Source: Caldivirga sp. UBA161 (GTDB taxonomy: Archaea > Thermoproteota > Thermoprotei > Thermoproteales > Thermocladiaceae). From it: DNA of 10,069 nt. Made by a program: the position numbers and the translations under genes. The stretch covers positions 173 through 10,241 of the forward strand of contig NZ_DAXS01000020.1 of assembly GCF_002506515.1 (NCBI RefSeq). Reading direction: 5' to 3'. The notes under the pieces are model-generated. The model did not search any database. It saw nothing but the letters and a program-made list of their open reading frames with translations, and was not told where the DNA came from. Positions 1-5,795 of the stretch are shown here, in pieces; positions within the stretch are counted from its first letter, which is position 1; each line of letters starts with the position of its first letter.

Positions 1-136
1 TTTTGAGTATAGTCCACATCGGTACGAGAGGGCATCCCTTTAACGCAATTAACTATAAAAAGACTCCTATTGAAATGAAAAAGGATTCAGCCCATTGCCT
101 TAAGATTAGGAATATCTACGGTTTAAACCTGAATTG
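1..136. other. Left-edge region without a supported gene
   Basis: No gene can be supported here. One forward frame entering from the left edge runs to a TAA at 41-43 and would encode a 13-residue C-terminal tail ending RASL, so it could be the end of a gene outside the window. A second forward frame is open from position 3 to a TAA at 141-143, but it has no familiar motif. Two TATA-like stretches lie at 51-60 and 120-129 (the latter a palindrome), and neither sits at the right distance from a convincing start codon. Confidence 0.3.
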
Positions 137-145
137 CTTATAAAT
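137..145 (+). promoter_or_regulatory. TATA box for the zinc-ribbon gene
   Basis: The sequence CTTATAAAT is a close match to a crenarchaeal TATA element. Its centre near 141 predicts a transcript start near 167, at or just inside the first possible codons of the gene. That suggests a leaderless or nearly leaderless mRNA. Confidence 0.55.
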
Positions 146-161
146 ATGCAGATGCAGTGAG

Positions 162-389
162 GTGTGGGTGTTGGATGTGTCTACGGTTCTTAATATGGCT
201 AAGAAGGCTTTAGCCATATTAGGTGAGGAGATTTATAAATGCCCGAGCTGTGGGTATGGTTTAACCGTTGAGTCCCAGGTGGTTAAGGAGAGGAGTGATT
301 ATTATGTTGTGGAGAGGGTTCTTAGGTGTAGGAAGTGTGGGGTTAGGATTAGGCAAATGATTTACTTAAATAAAATCAACCTACAGTAG
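162..389 (+). CDS. Small zinc-ribbon protein, function unknown
   Basis: The product has up to 75 residues and two CxxC knuckles, CPSC at residues 27-30 and CRKC at 56-59, each followed by Gly. The 25-residue spacing between them and the beta-rich, charged middle are typical of a single four-cysteine zinc ribbon, probably binding one Zn in the cytoplasm. Such ribbons often occur in transcription, translation or RNA-processing factors, but nothing here tells which. The start is uncertain. GTG 162 gives the longest form. GTG 168 or TTG 171 fit the TATA distance better, and a GAGGTG Shine-Dalgarno-like stretch at 159-164 precedes TTG 171. ATG 195 would give 64 residues and keep both knuckles. The gene ends 52 nt from the stop of a convergent small gene. 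I do not recognise the specific family. Confidence 0.7.
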   Translation: MWVLDVSTVLNMAKKALAILGEEIYKCPSCGYGLTVESQVVKERSDYYVVERVLRCRKCGVRIRQMIYLNKINLQ

Positions 390-441
390 GTTTACACTGA
401 TGGAAAACACTATGGTTTATTTTAATTATAAGATTACCCAC

Positions 442-546
442 CTACTCCTCCTCCCACTCCTCAAACTCCTCTTCCTCAAACTCCTCCCACTCCTCCTCAA
501 ACTTACGTACGGCTGGCTTATTTAGCTCCTCCTGTTCCTTAATCAT
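442..546 (-). CDS. 34-residue Glu/aromatic-rich microprotein
   Basis: This is a short minus-strand frame from ATG 546 to TAG 442. Half of its 34 residues are Glu (17). Residues 1-15 are mixed and include Lys3, Lys10, Arg14 and Lys15. Residues 16-34 contain only Glu, Phe and Trp, with aromatics at F16, W20, F23, F28 and W31. The 3-4 spacing would place the aromatics on one face of an amphipathic, very acidic helix. A TATA box (567-575) is centred 25 nt before the ATG, the distance expected of a leaderless archaeal gene, which argues that this is a real gene and not a random purine tract. It lies just downstream of the VirB4/HerA-like operon on the same strand, after a hairpin. The function is unknown. 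An acidic nucleic-acid mimic or a peptide that docks on a DNA-binding protein is possible, but that is inference. Confidence 0.6.
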   Translation of the reverse strand: MIKEQEELNKPAVRKFEEEWEEFEEEEFEEWEEE

Positions 547-566
547 GAGTCAAGGTTAAGCCCTGA

Positions 567-575
567 GTTTAAAAG
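567..575 (-). promoter_or_regulatory. TATA box for the acidic microprotein gene
   Basis: Read on the minus strand this is CTTTTAAAC. Its centre near 571 is 25 nt before ATG 546, so transcription should begin at the start codon. No Shine-Dalgarno is expected, and none is seen. Confidence 0.5.
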
Positions 576-582
576 AATTACC

Positions 583-623
583 TTAATCTAAGTTAATGAT
601 TACTTGAGTAATACTTAGATTAA
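583..623. repeat. Hairpin-forming inverted repeat at the operon end
   Basis: Two perfect 11-nt arms, TTAATCTAAGT at 583-593 and its reverse complement at 613-623, enclose a second stem, ATTAC at 599-603 and GTAAT at 608-612, with the loop TTGA at 604-607. Bases 594-598 form a one-sided bulge. The element covers the stop codon of the VirB4/HerA-like gene and ends 8 nt before the TATA box of the acidic microprotein gene. On the minus strand it is followed by a short T-rich stretch (TTCTTTT, about 572-578). It could be an operon-end processing or termination signal, or a protein-binding dyad upstream of the microprotein promoter. Confidence 0.7.
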
Positions 624-2680
624 TTATTCATGGGTTTTAGTCTTGAATCAAGGTCAATAAGTACTTGCCTCCTTACAGGCCCCTCTATAAGTAATGCTCT
701 ACTTCTATTCCCCATCATGTGGGGTGCTAGGCCTAACCTAAGCCACTCGAACTCATTTTGATCAAGCTTAAGGTAACTCATGGATTCAATTATGTAGGAA
801 TCGGGCCCACCCATCATTATTATTAAGGGTATGTTTTGAATTAAGCTACTTGGCACATTGGTTAACGTTTGGGTTATCAGCATTACGCCAAGGCCTGACT
901 TCCTAAGGCCCCTCACGTAGAGTTCCATTAACCTACTACTCATGATGTAGTAGGCTTCATCAATGGCTAAAACATTACTTAGCTTACTCACCTTACCGGC
1001 AAACATTGAGTAAAGGTATGCTGTAACCTGATTCATGGCGAAGGCCGTTAGCTCAGGGTTAGGTAATATTGACTTAAAGGATAAAACCACACCTTGCCTC
1101 AACTCCTCGGGGGTTATGAAGCCCCTTCTACCTAGGCTATTTGCTATAATGCTGTACACGTATGAGAGTTCAATACTATACGTGGCCTCAGCAGCCTTAC
1201 TAAGTGCTTCCTTAAAGTTTTCATAGTTACTGAGGCCACCTAAATCACCCAGTATTAAGTCTAGGTCACTTATATTGAATGCCTCAGATATTGATTGAGC
1301 AACCCTTAGTATAGTCTCCTTACCCTCAATCTTACTCACAGGGTTAAGGAAGTCCACGAAACGTTCAGAAACGTCAATAATAGGTAAGCCTAAGTTGCCG
1401 TATTCGCCATGCGGGTCAATTACAATGACCCTTAAACCCATTTTAATTAACCTAGCTAATATCGTCCGCGCAGCCCATGATTTACCCATACCGGTGGGAC
1501 CCAGTAGTAGCATGTGGCCTGCTGGTAAGGAGTCTAGGTCAACCTCAACGAGCTTACCAATGCTATCAACACCAATTCTAATAACCCTACTATCCTCACT
1601 TAACTTTAATTTCCCACCAGTGAGCGGTATGAATACTGCAGCATCGTGCGATAAACCATTTAGTAGGAATTCACCAGGGACCCATAATGCGTAGGATGCC
1701 GCCTTACTCTTAGTAGTATCTACGTATTCAAAGTTCCTATTACATAGTAGTGCTAGCCTTAATGGTAATTCGCCTGATGATAGCCTATCTATCACATTTC
1801 TCCAGTATAATAGTCCTGGGTAACTCTTACCCCGCTCCTTAACCACAAGGGATTCTGAGGCCTTATGATACTCCCTGGCTGCTAGCATTGATAATTCACT
1901 ATTCCCTGATAATACGAGGGCATACTCATTAATAGTATTATGGAAGGCCTTCGCCAATGAGTAAACATCAGCCTGCGTTAACCTATTCGTCATGAGTTCA
2001 TTCCTAGTGCTAATCCTACTGAAGATGAGTCCATTATTAACCGTGAACCTACCACTTAAGTACTGCCTAATCACTATTATTGCGAATGTTAGCCAGGGTA
2101 CAATGCCTAGTACCCCGAATAGTAGGGGAATAATAAGTGGTATTATCAATACTATTATTAGGCTTGATGTAGGGTACGGTGATTGACTTACAAGGTTCCT
2201 AAGTTCATCACCCTTCATTGGCTTAACCATGAAGTAATCCTCCAGTACATTAATTGCATTTGATTGAAATGATTTAAAATCATTAAATGGTGGTTCATCA
2301 ACCATAGACAACCTAATCATCTTTCTATCACCAATTACTATGAATGTTACATAGCATTTATCACATAGGTTTAACCTAAGCAGCATTTCATTAATTAGGT
2401 TAATGAACTTATCCTCACTTAACCTAAGTAAGTCATGAATAGGTTCAGCCAGTAGAAACGAGTGAATAAGCTTATTAACTGGGTCATAAATGTAATTATC
2501 CCTCACCACTAACTGTGGTGCTACGCTATGCCTAATGGATAAGGCTAGTAGAGTTATATCGCTCCTAAAGATTATTATTAAGAGCATCAAGGCTATTATG
2601 GCGTATTTAATTATTAGGGAGGAAAGAACTACTAGTATTAATGCAGTAATCATTATTCTAATTCTCGTGGTGAAGATCAT
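620..2680 (-). CDS. Membrane-anchored VirB4/HerA-like ATPase
   Basis: This is a 686-residue P-loop ATPase of the VirB4/TraG/HerA class, likely to pump DNA or power a DNA-transfer machine at the membrane. Two adjacent hydrophobic segments lie at about residues 9-38 and two more at about 172-208. Between the pairs is a soluble domain containing a CDKC motif. The C-terminal RecA-like domain has Walker A GPTGMGKS at 394-401, an IDPHGEYG strand motif soon after it, Walker B with D574-E575, and a sensor ITQT with Q604. I place the start at ATG 2680: it overlaps the upstream TGA as ATGA and has GAGGT just before it. A GTG at 2704 would add eight residues. It is the last gene of an overlapping operon with a ParA-like ATPase. 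Membrane anchoring and an N-terminal domain before the motor recall CedB/TedB of crenarchaeal DNA-import systems. No CedA/TedA channel or pilin gene is in view, so that assignment is only possible. Confidence 0.8.
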   Translation of the reverse strand: MIFTTRIRIMITALILVVLSSLIIKYAIIALMLLIIIFRSDITLLALSIRHSVAPQLVVRDNYIYDPVNKLIHSFLLAEPIHDLLRLSEDKFINLINEMLLRLNLCDKCYVTFIVIGDRKMIRLSMVDEPPFNDFKSFQSNAINVLEDYFMVKPMKGDELRNLVSQSPYPTSSLIIVLIIPLIIPLLFGVLGIVPWLTFAIIVIRQYLSGRFTVNNGLIFSRISTRNELMTNRLTQADVYSLAKAFHNTINEYALVLSGNSELSMLAAREYHKASESLVVKERGKSYPGLLYWRNVIDRLSSGELPLRLALLCNRNFEYVDTTKSKAASYALWVPGEFLLNGLSHDAAVFIPLTGGKLKLSEDSRVIRIGVDSIGKLVEVDLDSLPAGHMLLLGPTGMGKSWAARTILARLIKMGLRVIVIDPHGEYGNLGLPIIDVSERFVDFLNPVSKIEGKETILRVAQSISEAFNISDLDLILGDLGGLSNYENFKEALSKAAEATYSIELSYVYSIIANSLGRRGFITPEELRQGVVLSFKSILPNPELTAFAMNQVTAYLYSMFAGKVSKLSNVLAIDEAYYIMSSRLMELYVRGLRKSGLGVMLITQTLTNVPSSLIQNIPLIIMMGGPDSYIIESMSYLKLDQNEFEWLRLGLAPHMMGNRSRALLIEGPVRRQVLIDLDSRLKPMNN

Positions 2681-3159
2681 ATTGACCTCGGTAGGAAGTT
2701 CCACTTAAACATCCTTAGGGGTTTACGTTCAACACCCTTACCATTCAATAGGCGTTCAGCAGCATCACTACTGATCCCCAGTTCACTCGTCAGTAATTTA
2801 ATCACCTTATTCTTATCGAATGAACCACTTGAAACATAGTTAAGTAAGCTACCCTCATCATCAGCTAAGGCCATTAACACTATTACGCTTAAACCCTTAA
2901 CCTTAATTACCTTAAGTAAGTTAACCACATCATACCACCTATACCTACTCAGCAGTATCCTTAACCTACTAATGCACCATTGCCTTAATTCCCCACAATC
3001 CCTAAAGTAAATAATTAATTCCCTAGGTATCTTACTATCATTAACCCTATACTTACGTAGGCTAGACTCCTGAATTGCCTCATGGCTCACCAGTGAGTTA
3101 AGGGTGCTGTTCACGAAGCTACTGTACTTGGTTATGCTTTTCTTCACCATATGGCTCAC
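2677..3159 (-). CDS. Unknown 160-residue basic helical protein
   Basis: I do not recognise a family. The product is 160 residues, rich in Leu, Ser, Lys and Arg, with no signal peptide or clear membrane segment. Residues 51-90 look helical and basic. Residues 115-140 (KVIKLLTSELGISSDAAERLL) resemble a small helical bundle of helix-turn-helix or UBA-like size, but no diagnostic motif is present. The last residues are basic and aromatic. It sits between an unknown 104-aa gene, which it overlaps by 41 nt, and the VirB4/HerA-like ATPase, with which it shares an ATGA stop-start. Coupled translation with both suggests that it works with them. The start is uncertain: GTG 3159 has AGGT about 9 nt upstream, ATG 3150 shortens the overlap to 32 nt, and GTG 3114 would remove the overlap. 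Confidence 0.65.
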   Translation of the reverse strand: MSHMVKKSITKYSSFVNSTLNSLVSHEAIQESSLRKYRVNDSKIPRELIIYFRDCGELRQWCISRLRILLSRYRWYDVVNLLKVIKVKGLSVIVLMALADDEGSLLNYVSSGSFDKNKVIKLLTSELGISSDAAERLLNGKGVERKPLRMFKWNFLPRSI

Positions 3160-3433
3160 ATTTACTTAACCTGAACCTTAACCAAGTCTTTATGAAGTCC
3201 GCTAGCCTTGAATTATACTTACTGACTTCAACACATATATCATCTATAGTGACCTTATTCAGTATCTTAGTCACTAATTCATCATCCTCACCGAATATTT
3301 CAGTGAAGTTCTCGAGGAGTTCAATGGCTATGTCGGTCTTACTCCTCTTCATTGATACTTGTTGATTAACTTGAGTGGCGTTAACATCATCATCCATTAT
3401 TATTCTCCTAATCCTATCAATATCCTTCATCAT
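3119..3433 (-). CDS. Unknown 104-residue protein coupled to ParA
   Basis: The product has 104 residues and no family I can name. The first 30 residues are charged and polar (DRIRR, then DDDVN), and the region 30-90 looks like a compact helical domain with an acidic centre (FGEDDELV) and a basic aromatic C-terminal part (KTWLRFRL). The start ATG 3433 overlaps the ParA stop as ATGA and is preceded by a near-ideal Shine-Dalgarno, so the start is well supported. By position, directly after a ParA-type ATPase, it could be the partner that stimulates the ATPase or links it to DNA or to the membrane motor, as ParB, SegB or centromere-binding proteins do. I see no ribbon-helix-helix or ParB motif, so this is inference from gene order only. 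Confidence 0.7.
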   Translation of the reverse strand: MMKDIDRIRRIIMDDDVNATQVNQQVSMKRSKTDIAIELLENFTEIFGEDDELVTKILNKVTIDDICVEVSKYNSRLADFIKTWLRFRLSKCEPYGEEKHNQVQ

Positions 3434-4278
3434 CTAATCACCCCCATGTACATGCTGACTTGGTTAACCACATCCTTAGTTAATTCATCAATGGATTTCC
3501 TGAAAACAGCGGCTTCCCTATACTTAACCGCTAATTCACCCTTCAAGGTAAGAGCCATGGCTATTGGGTCAAGCCTAACTAGGTACACCTTACCCCTTAT
3601 TACGTACCTATTAGCCTCCTTCGGGTAGCCGTCGAAGTACTCGTGATACTTATTAACTATTACGTTAACCATGGCTTCATCATCAACCACCTTAGTTAAC
3701 CACTTGTATAACTCACTCAATACACCCACGTAGACTTGACCAGGTTCAATAACTACATTAATAATGTCACTATAATAGAGTAGGAGTGGGTAGAGTGGAC
3801 CTAGGAAGCTTGGGTTTGATGGAAGATCTATGAGCAGTATTGATAACCCACTCTTAGCCAGTAGTGCAACCATGTTTGAGAGCCTATTAGCCATGGCTTC
3901 AAGAGGCATGGAGAATACAATCTTAGGTATCTTCAAGCTTTTAAATGAGCCAGGTGGAATGAATTTTACGTTAGGCTCCTCCTTAGATTCAACCATGTTT
4001 AACTCGGAGCCATAGGCAACGTAGTCTATGAAGCCGCCGACATCATCAGTGTACTCAACCTTATGAAGCCTACTGGCTGTTACATTACCGTCGAAGCCTA
4101 AGTCAAGTATAACCACTGGTTCATCAATCATTGACGCTATATTAGCCACTAAAGTACTCTTACCGGTACCACCCTTTGGCCCACTGGTGAAGGCTACTGA
4201 TACTGTTAATGGCCTTAGGCCTAAGCCGCTTAAGCTCATTAGGCCTTTAATGCACTTGGATTGATTAGGCATACTCAT
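3430..4278 (-). CDS. ParA/MinD-like deviant Walker ATPase
   Basis: This ATPase of the ParA/MinD/SIMIBI class has about 282 residues from ATG 4278. The deviant Walker A KGGTGKST is at residues 35-42 and contains both the signature Lys35 and the P-loop Lys40. The Walker A' strand VVILDLGFDGN has D59, and the Walker B strand LLIDLPSN has D151. Such proteins dimerise on ATP and position DNA or protein complexes on the nucleoid or membrane. No MinD-type amphipathic tail is obvious, although the last 15 residues are moderately amphipathic. The start could also be TTG 4299 (right at the predicted transcript start) or ATG 4272. It is the first gene of the operon that ends in the VirB4/HerA-like motor, and its stop overlaps the next gene by ATGA. 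Segregation or placement of the DNA motor is the natural inference. A SegA role cannot be shown without SegB. Confidence 0.85.
   Translation of the reverse strand: MSMPNQSKCIKGLMSLSGLGLRPLTVSVAFTSGPKGGTGKSTLVANIASMIDEPVVILDLGFDGNVTASRLHKVEYTDDVGGFIDYVAYGSELNMVESKEEPNVKFIPPGSFKSLKIPKIVFSMPLEAMANRLSNMVALLAKSGLSILLIDLPSNPSFLGPLYPLLLYYSDIINVVIEPGQVYVGVLSELYKWLTKVVDDEAMVNVIVNKYHEYFDGYPKEANRYVIRGKVYLVRLDPIAMALTLKGELAVKYREAAVFRKSIDELTKDVVNQVSMYMGVIR
3437..3444 (-). promoter_or_regulatory. Strong Shine-Dalgarno before the 104-aa gene
   Basis: On the minus strand the bases read GGGGTGAT, part of a longer GGGGGTGAT that matches the archaeal anti-Shine-Dalgarno (ATCACCTCC). It lies inside the ParA coding end, 3 nt before ATG 3433. 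It fixes the start of the 104-aa gene and shows that this internal operon gene uses leadered initiation, unlike the leaderless first genes nearby. Confidence 0.7.
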
Positions 4279-4321
4279 GTAGGTGCATGTTAAAAGCAAT
4301 GATACCCTACATTTGGGTTAA

Positions 4322-4330
4322 TTTTAAATC
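4322..4330 (-). promoter_or_regulatory. TATA box for the ParA-VirB4 operon
   Basis: On the minus strand this reads GATTTAAAA. Centred near 4326, it predicts a transcript start near 4300 and a leader of about 22 nt before ATG 4278. The box overlaps the stop codon of the upstream GH4 gene, so the operon can be transcribed separately although read-through from GH4 is possible. Confidence 0.5.
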
Positions 4331-5723
4331 ACTTATAGTGCCTCTTTAAATCCTCGTTGAATGGTAAGTTAAGTAAGTCGTCAATAACCTCCCTCGCCTG
4401 CTCATTACTCCTAGTCCTGGGGTCATGCATTAAGGCTTCTATGAGTAACTCCCTGCTCCCAGCCAAGTATGCCTCAAGGGCCCTCTCAGTCACAGCCAGC
4501 CTAGGGTACCAGACGTATGAGTACATTTTATTGGGTACATTAACAATGGTTTCAGGCCTAATGGAATCACCCCTAACGTACACTGGCGCCTCAACTATGG
4601 CATCACTTGGTAGCCTTGGTAATATACCATTATTGGGTACGTTTAATATTATCCTCCTCTCAACACCATTAAGCACACTATCTATGAAATCCACAATATG
4701 CTCACCACTCTTAACAGGTGGGTAAACCTCAGTGGCCTTAACACCTGGGTTAAATGCAGCCCTCTCAAGCCTAGCCTCATTCTCCTGATTCAACAGCATC
4801 CTAATGCCCCACCCCACCTCTGAGTCAACACCACCCACTGGCCCATACCAATATATCTTAGTTTTAAGATCCCTATGGTACTTCCATGTCCCACTCCTAG
4901 CAGTATCGCCAAGTGGGTATAGGCCATAGAGCCTATACATGTCCACGGCAGCCCTACTCAGGGTTTCCTCCCATGGGCCAGGCACATAATTAGCCCAGAA
5001 CTCCTCAGCCTTCCTCTCAATCCACTCATCAATTAGGTGGTATGCATCATCACCATTATACTTAAGCCTAGTTAGGAAGACCACGTGGTTTAAGCCAACA
5101 GCCTGCCACTCAACCTTACTTATATCAAGCCCCAAGGCCTTGCCTGCTAATTGCTCAACGCCATGTGATGCACCATGGCAGTAACCCACTAGTTTGAGGT
5201 TAGGGTACTGCATGTGGATTAGTGTTGTTGTTTCAAGGACTGGATTAGAGACTTGAATCATCCAAGCATCCTTAGCGTACTCACTAATCAGCTTAGCTAT
5301 GTTTAATGCAACCACGTACTGCTTATAGCCCGTTAAGGTTGGGTAGCAGCAAACCATATTCCACTCAGTGGAGTCAATACCCCTATAGTACCCATGCCTC
5401 TCAGCAGCCTCAACCATCATGCCATAGTGGTCATACCCTATTGCGAAGGCCAGGTTAATTACGAAGGAGGAATCCTCAATACAAGCCTTAGTATCCATCG
5501 TCCTCTCAATGCTTATTGGAACCTTAAGTTCATTAAAGTACTTCTGGGCTAATGCATAAGACCTAGCTAACCTATGCTCATCAATATCCATTAAAGTTAA
5601 CGTAATACCATGGAGGCTACTGGTTAAGGCAAAATCCCTGAGGAGGCTTGCTATGAAGGCCTTACTACCAGCACCAATGATACATACTTTAACACCCTTA
5701 ACATTGGAATTAACTGCAGCCAT
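4329..5723 (-). CDS. GH4 family NAD-dependent glycosidase (alpha-glucosidase/galactosidase type)
   Basis: The 464-residue product is a full-length GH4 enzyme, a family that cleaves glycosides by NAD-assisted oxidation at C3, elimination and re-addition of water, using a divalent metal. The N-terminal Rossmann motif IIGAGS is at residues 15-20, with LMD (D46) at the position that binds the NAD ribose. Residues N160-P161 match the family NP(V/I) motif. C182 in YCHG and H213 in GLNH match the metal ligands Cys174 and His203 of Thermotoga AglA. The HG after Cys182 and the lack of an obvious phosphate-binding signature favour an unphosphorylated alpha-glucoside or alpha-galactoside over a phospho-sugar, but substrate cannot be fixed by eye. 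The gene is divergent from a TIM-barrel sugar isomerase and shares its promoter region. A TATA box centred 25 nt before ATG 5723 supports this start. Confidence 0.9.
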   Translation of the reverse strand: MAAVNSNVKGVKVCIIGAGSKAFIASLLRDFALTSSLHGITLTLMDIDEHRLARSYALAQKYFNELKVPISIERTMDTKACIEDSSFVINLAFAIGYDHYGMMVEAAERHGYYRGIDSTEWNMVCCYPTLTGYKQYVVALNIAKLISEYAKDAWMIQVSNPVLETTTLIHMQYPNLKLVGYCHGASHGVEQLAGKALGLDISKVEWQAVGLNHVVFLTRLKYNGDDAYHLIDEWIERKAEEFWANYVPGPWEETLSRAAVDMYRLYGLYPLGDTARSGTWKYHRDLKTKIYWYGPVGGVDSEVGWGIRMLLNQENEARLERAAFNPGVKATEVYPPVKSGEHIVDFIDSVLNGVERRIILNVPNNGILPRLPSDAIVEAPVYVRGDSIRPETIVNVPNKMYSYVWYPRLAVTERALEAYLAGSRELLIEALMHDPRTRSNEQAREVIDDLLNLPFNEDLKRHYK

Positions 5724-5742
5724 GATGCAACAGCAATAAACT

Positions 5743-5752
5743 ACTTTAAAGT
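5743..5752 (-). promoter_or_regulatory. Palindromic TATA box for the GH4 gene
   Basis: ACTTTAAAGT is a perfect 10-bp palindrome centred 25 nt before ATG 5723, as expected of a leaderless transcript. It lies only about 20 bp from the TATA box of the divergent gene, so the two promoters almost touch and probably share regulation. Confidence 0.6.
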
Positions 5753-5762
5753 ATTACGCATA

Positions 5763-5772
5763 GCTTAAAAAT
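5763..5772 (+). promoter_or_regulatory. TATA box for the TIM-barrel isomerase gene
   Basis: GCTTAAAAAT is centred about 28 nt before ATG 5796, so the mRNA should begin at or next to the start codon. The box is directly followed by an inverted repeat that would cover the initiation region. Confidence 0.6.
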
Positions 5773-5788
5773 AATTCATGCTGAATTA
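5772..5788. promoter_or_regulatory. Operator-like dyad in the divergent promoter
   Basis: TAATTCA TGC TGAATTA is a perfect inverted repeat with 7-bp arms around a 3-bp centre. It begins at the edge of the plus-strand TATA box and ends 7 nt before ATG 5796, so a protein bound here would block the pre-initiation complex. It is a candidate site for a dimeric repressor of the isomerase gene and perhaps, being 20-40 bp from the other TATA box, of the GH4 gene as well. No regulator gene lies in the window. Confidence 0.45.
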
Positions 5789-5795
5789 AATAACT

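Noticed and set aside
75..143. 22-codon frame starting at ATG 75 after a TATA-like stretch at 51-60
   Set aside because: The TATA-to-ATG distance (about 19 nt) is too short for a leaderless start, and the peptide has no distinctive composition.
445..501. CTCCTC-rich tract that looks like a simple repeat or a short CRISPR-like array
   Set aside because: There are no regular unit and spacer lengths, and the tract reads as an open minus-strand frame with an ATG and a well-placed TATA box, so coding is the better explanation.
1395..1694. 99-codon open frame antisense to the VirB4/HerA-like ATPase
   Set aside because: It covers the Walker A region of the ATPase on the opposite strand and has no own promoter or recognisable product.
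3119..4278. ParA plus small gene as a SegAB chromosome-segregation pair
   Set aside because: The 104-aa protein shows no ribbon-helix-helix or ParB-like motif that I can see, so SegB identity is not supported.
620..4330. The ParA/VirB4-like operon as part of an integrated plasmid or conjugative element
   Set aside because: No integrase, relaxase, attachment repeat or transposase is present, and base and codon use look like the flanking genes; a wider window would be needed to reopen this.
4357..4725. 122-codon open frame antisense to the GH4 gene
   Set aside because: It lies wholly inside a clear GH4 gene, shows no motif, and arises from the complement of its codon use.
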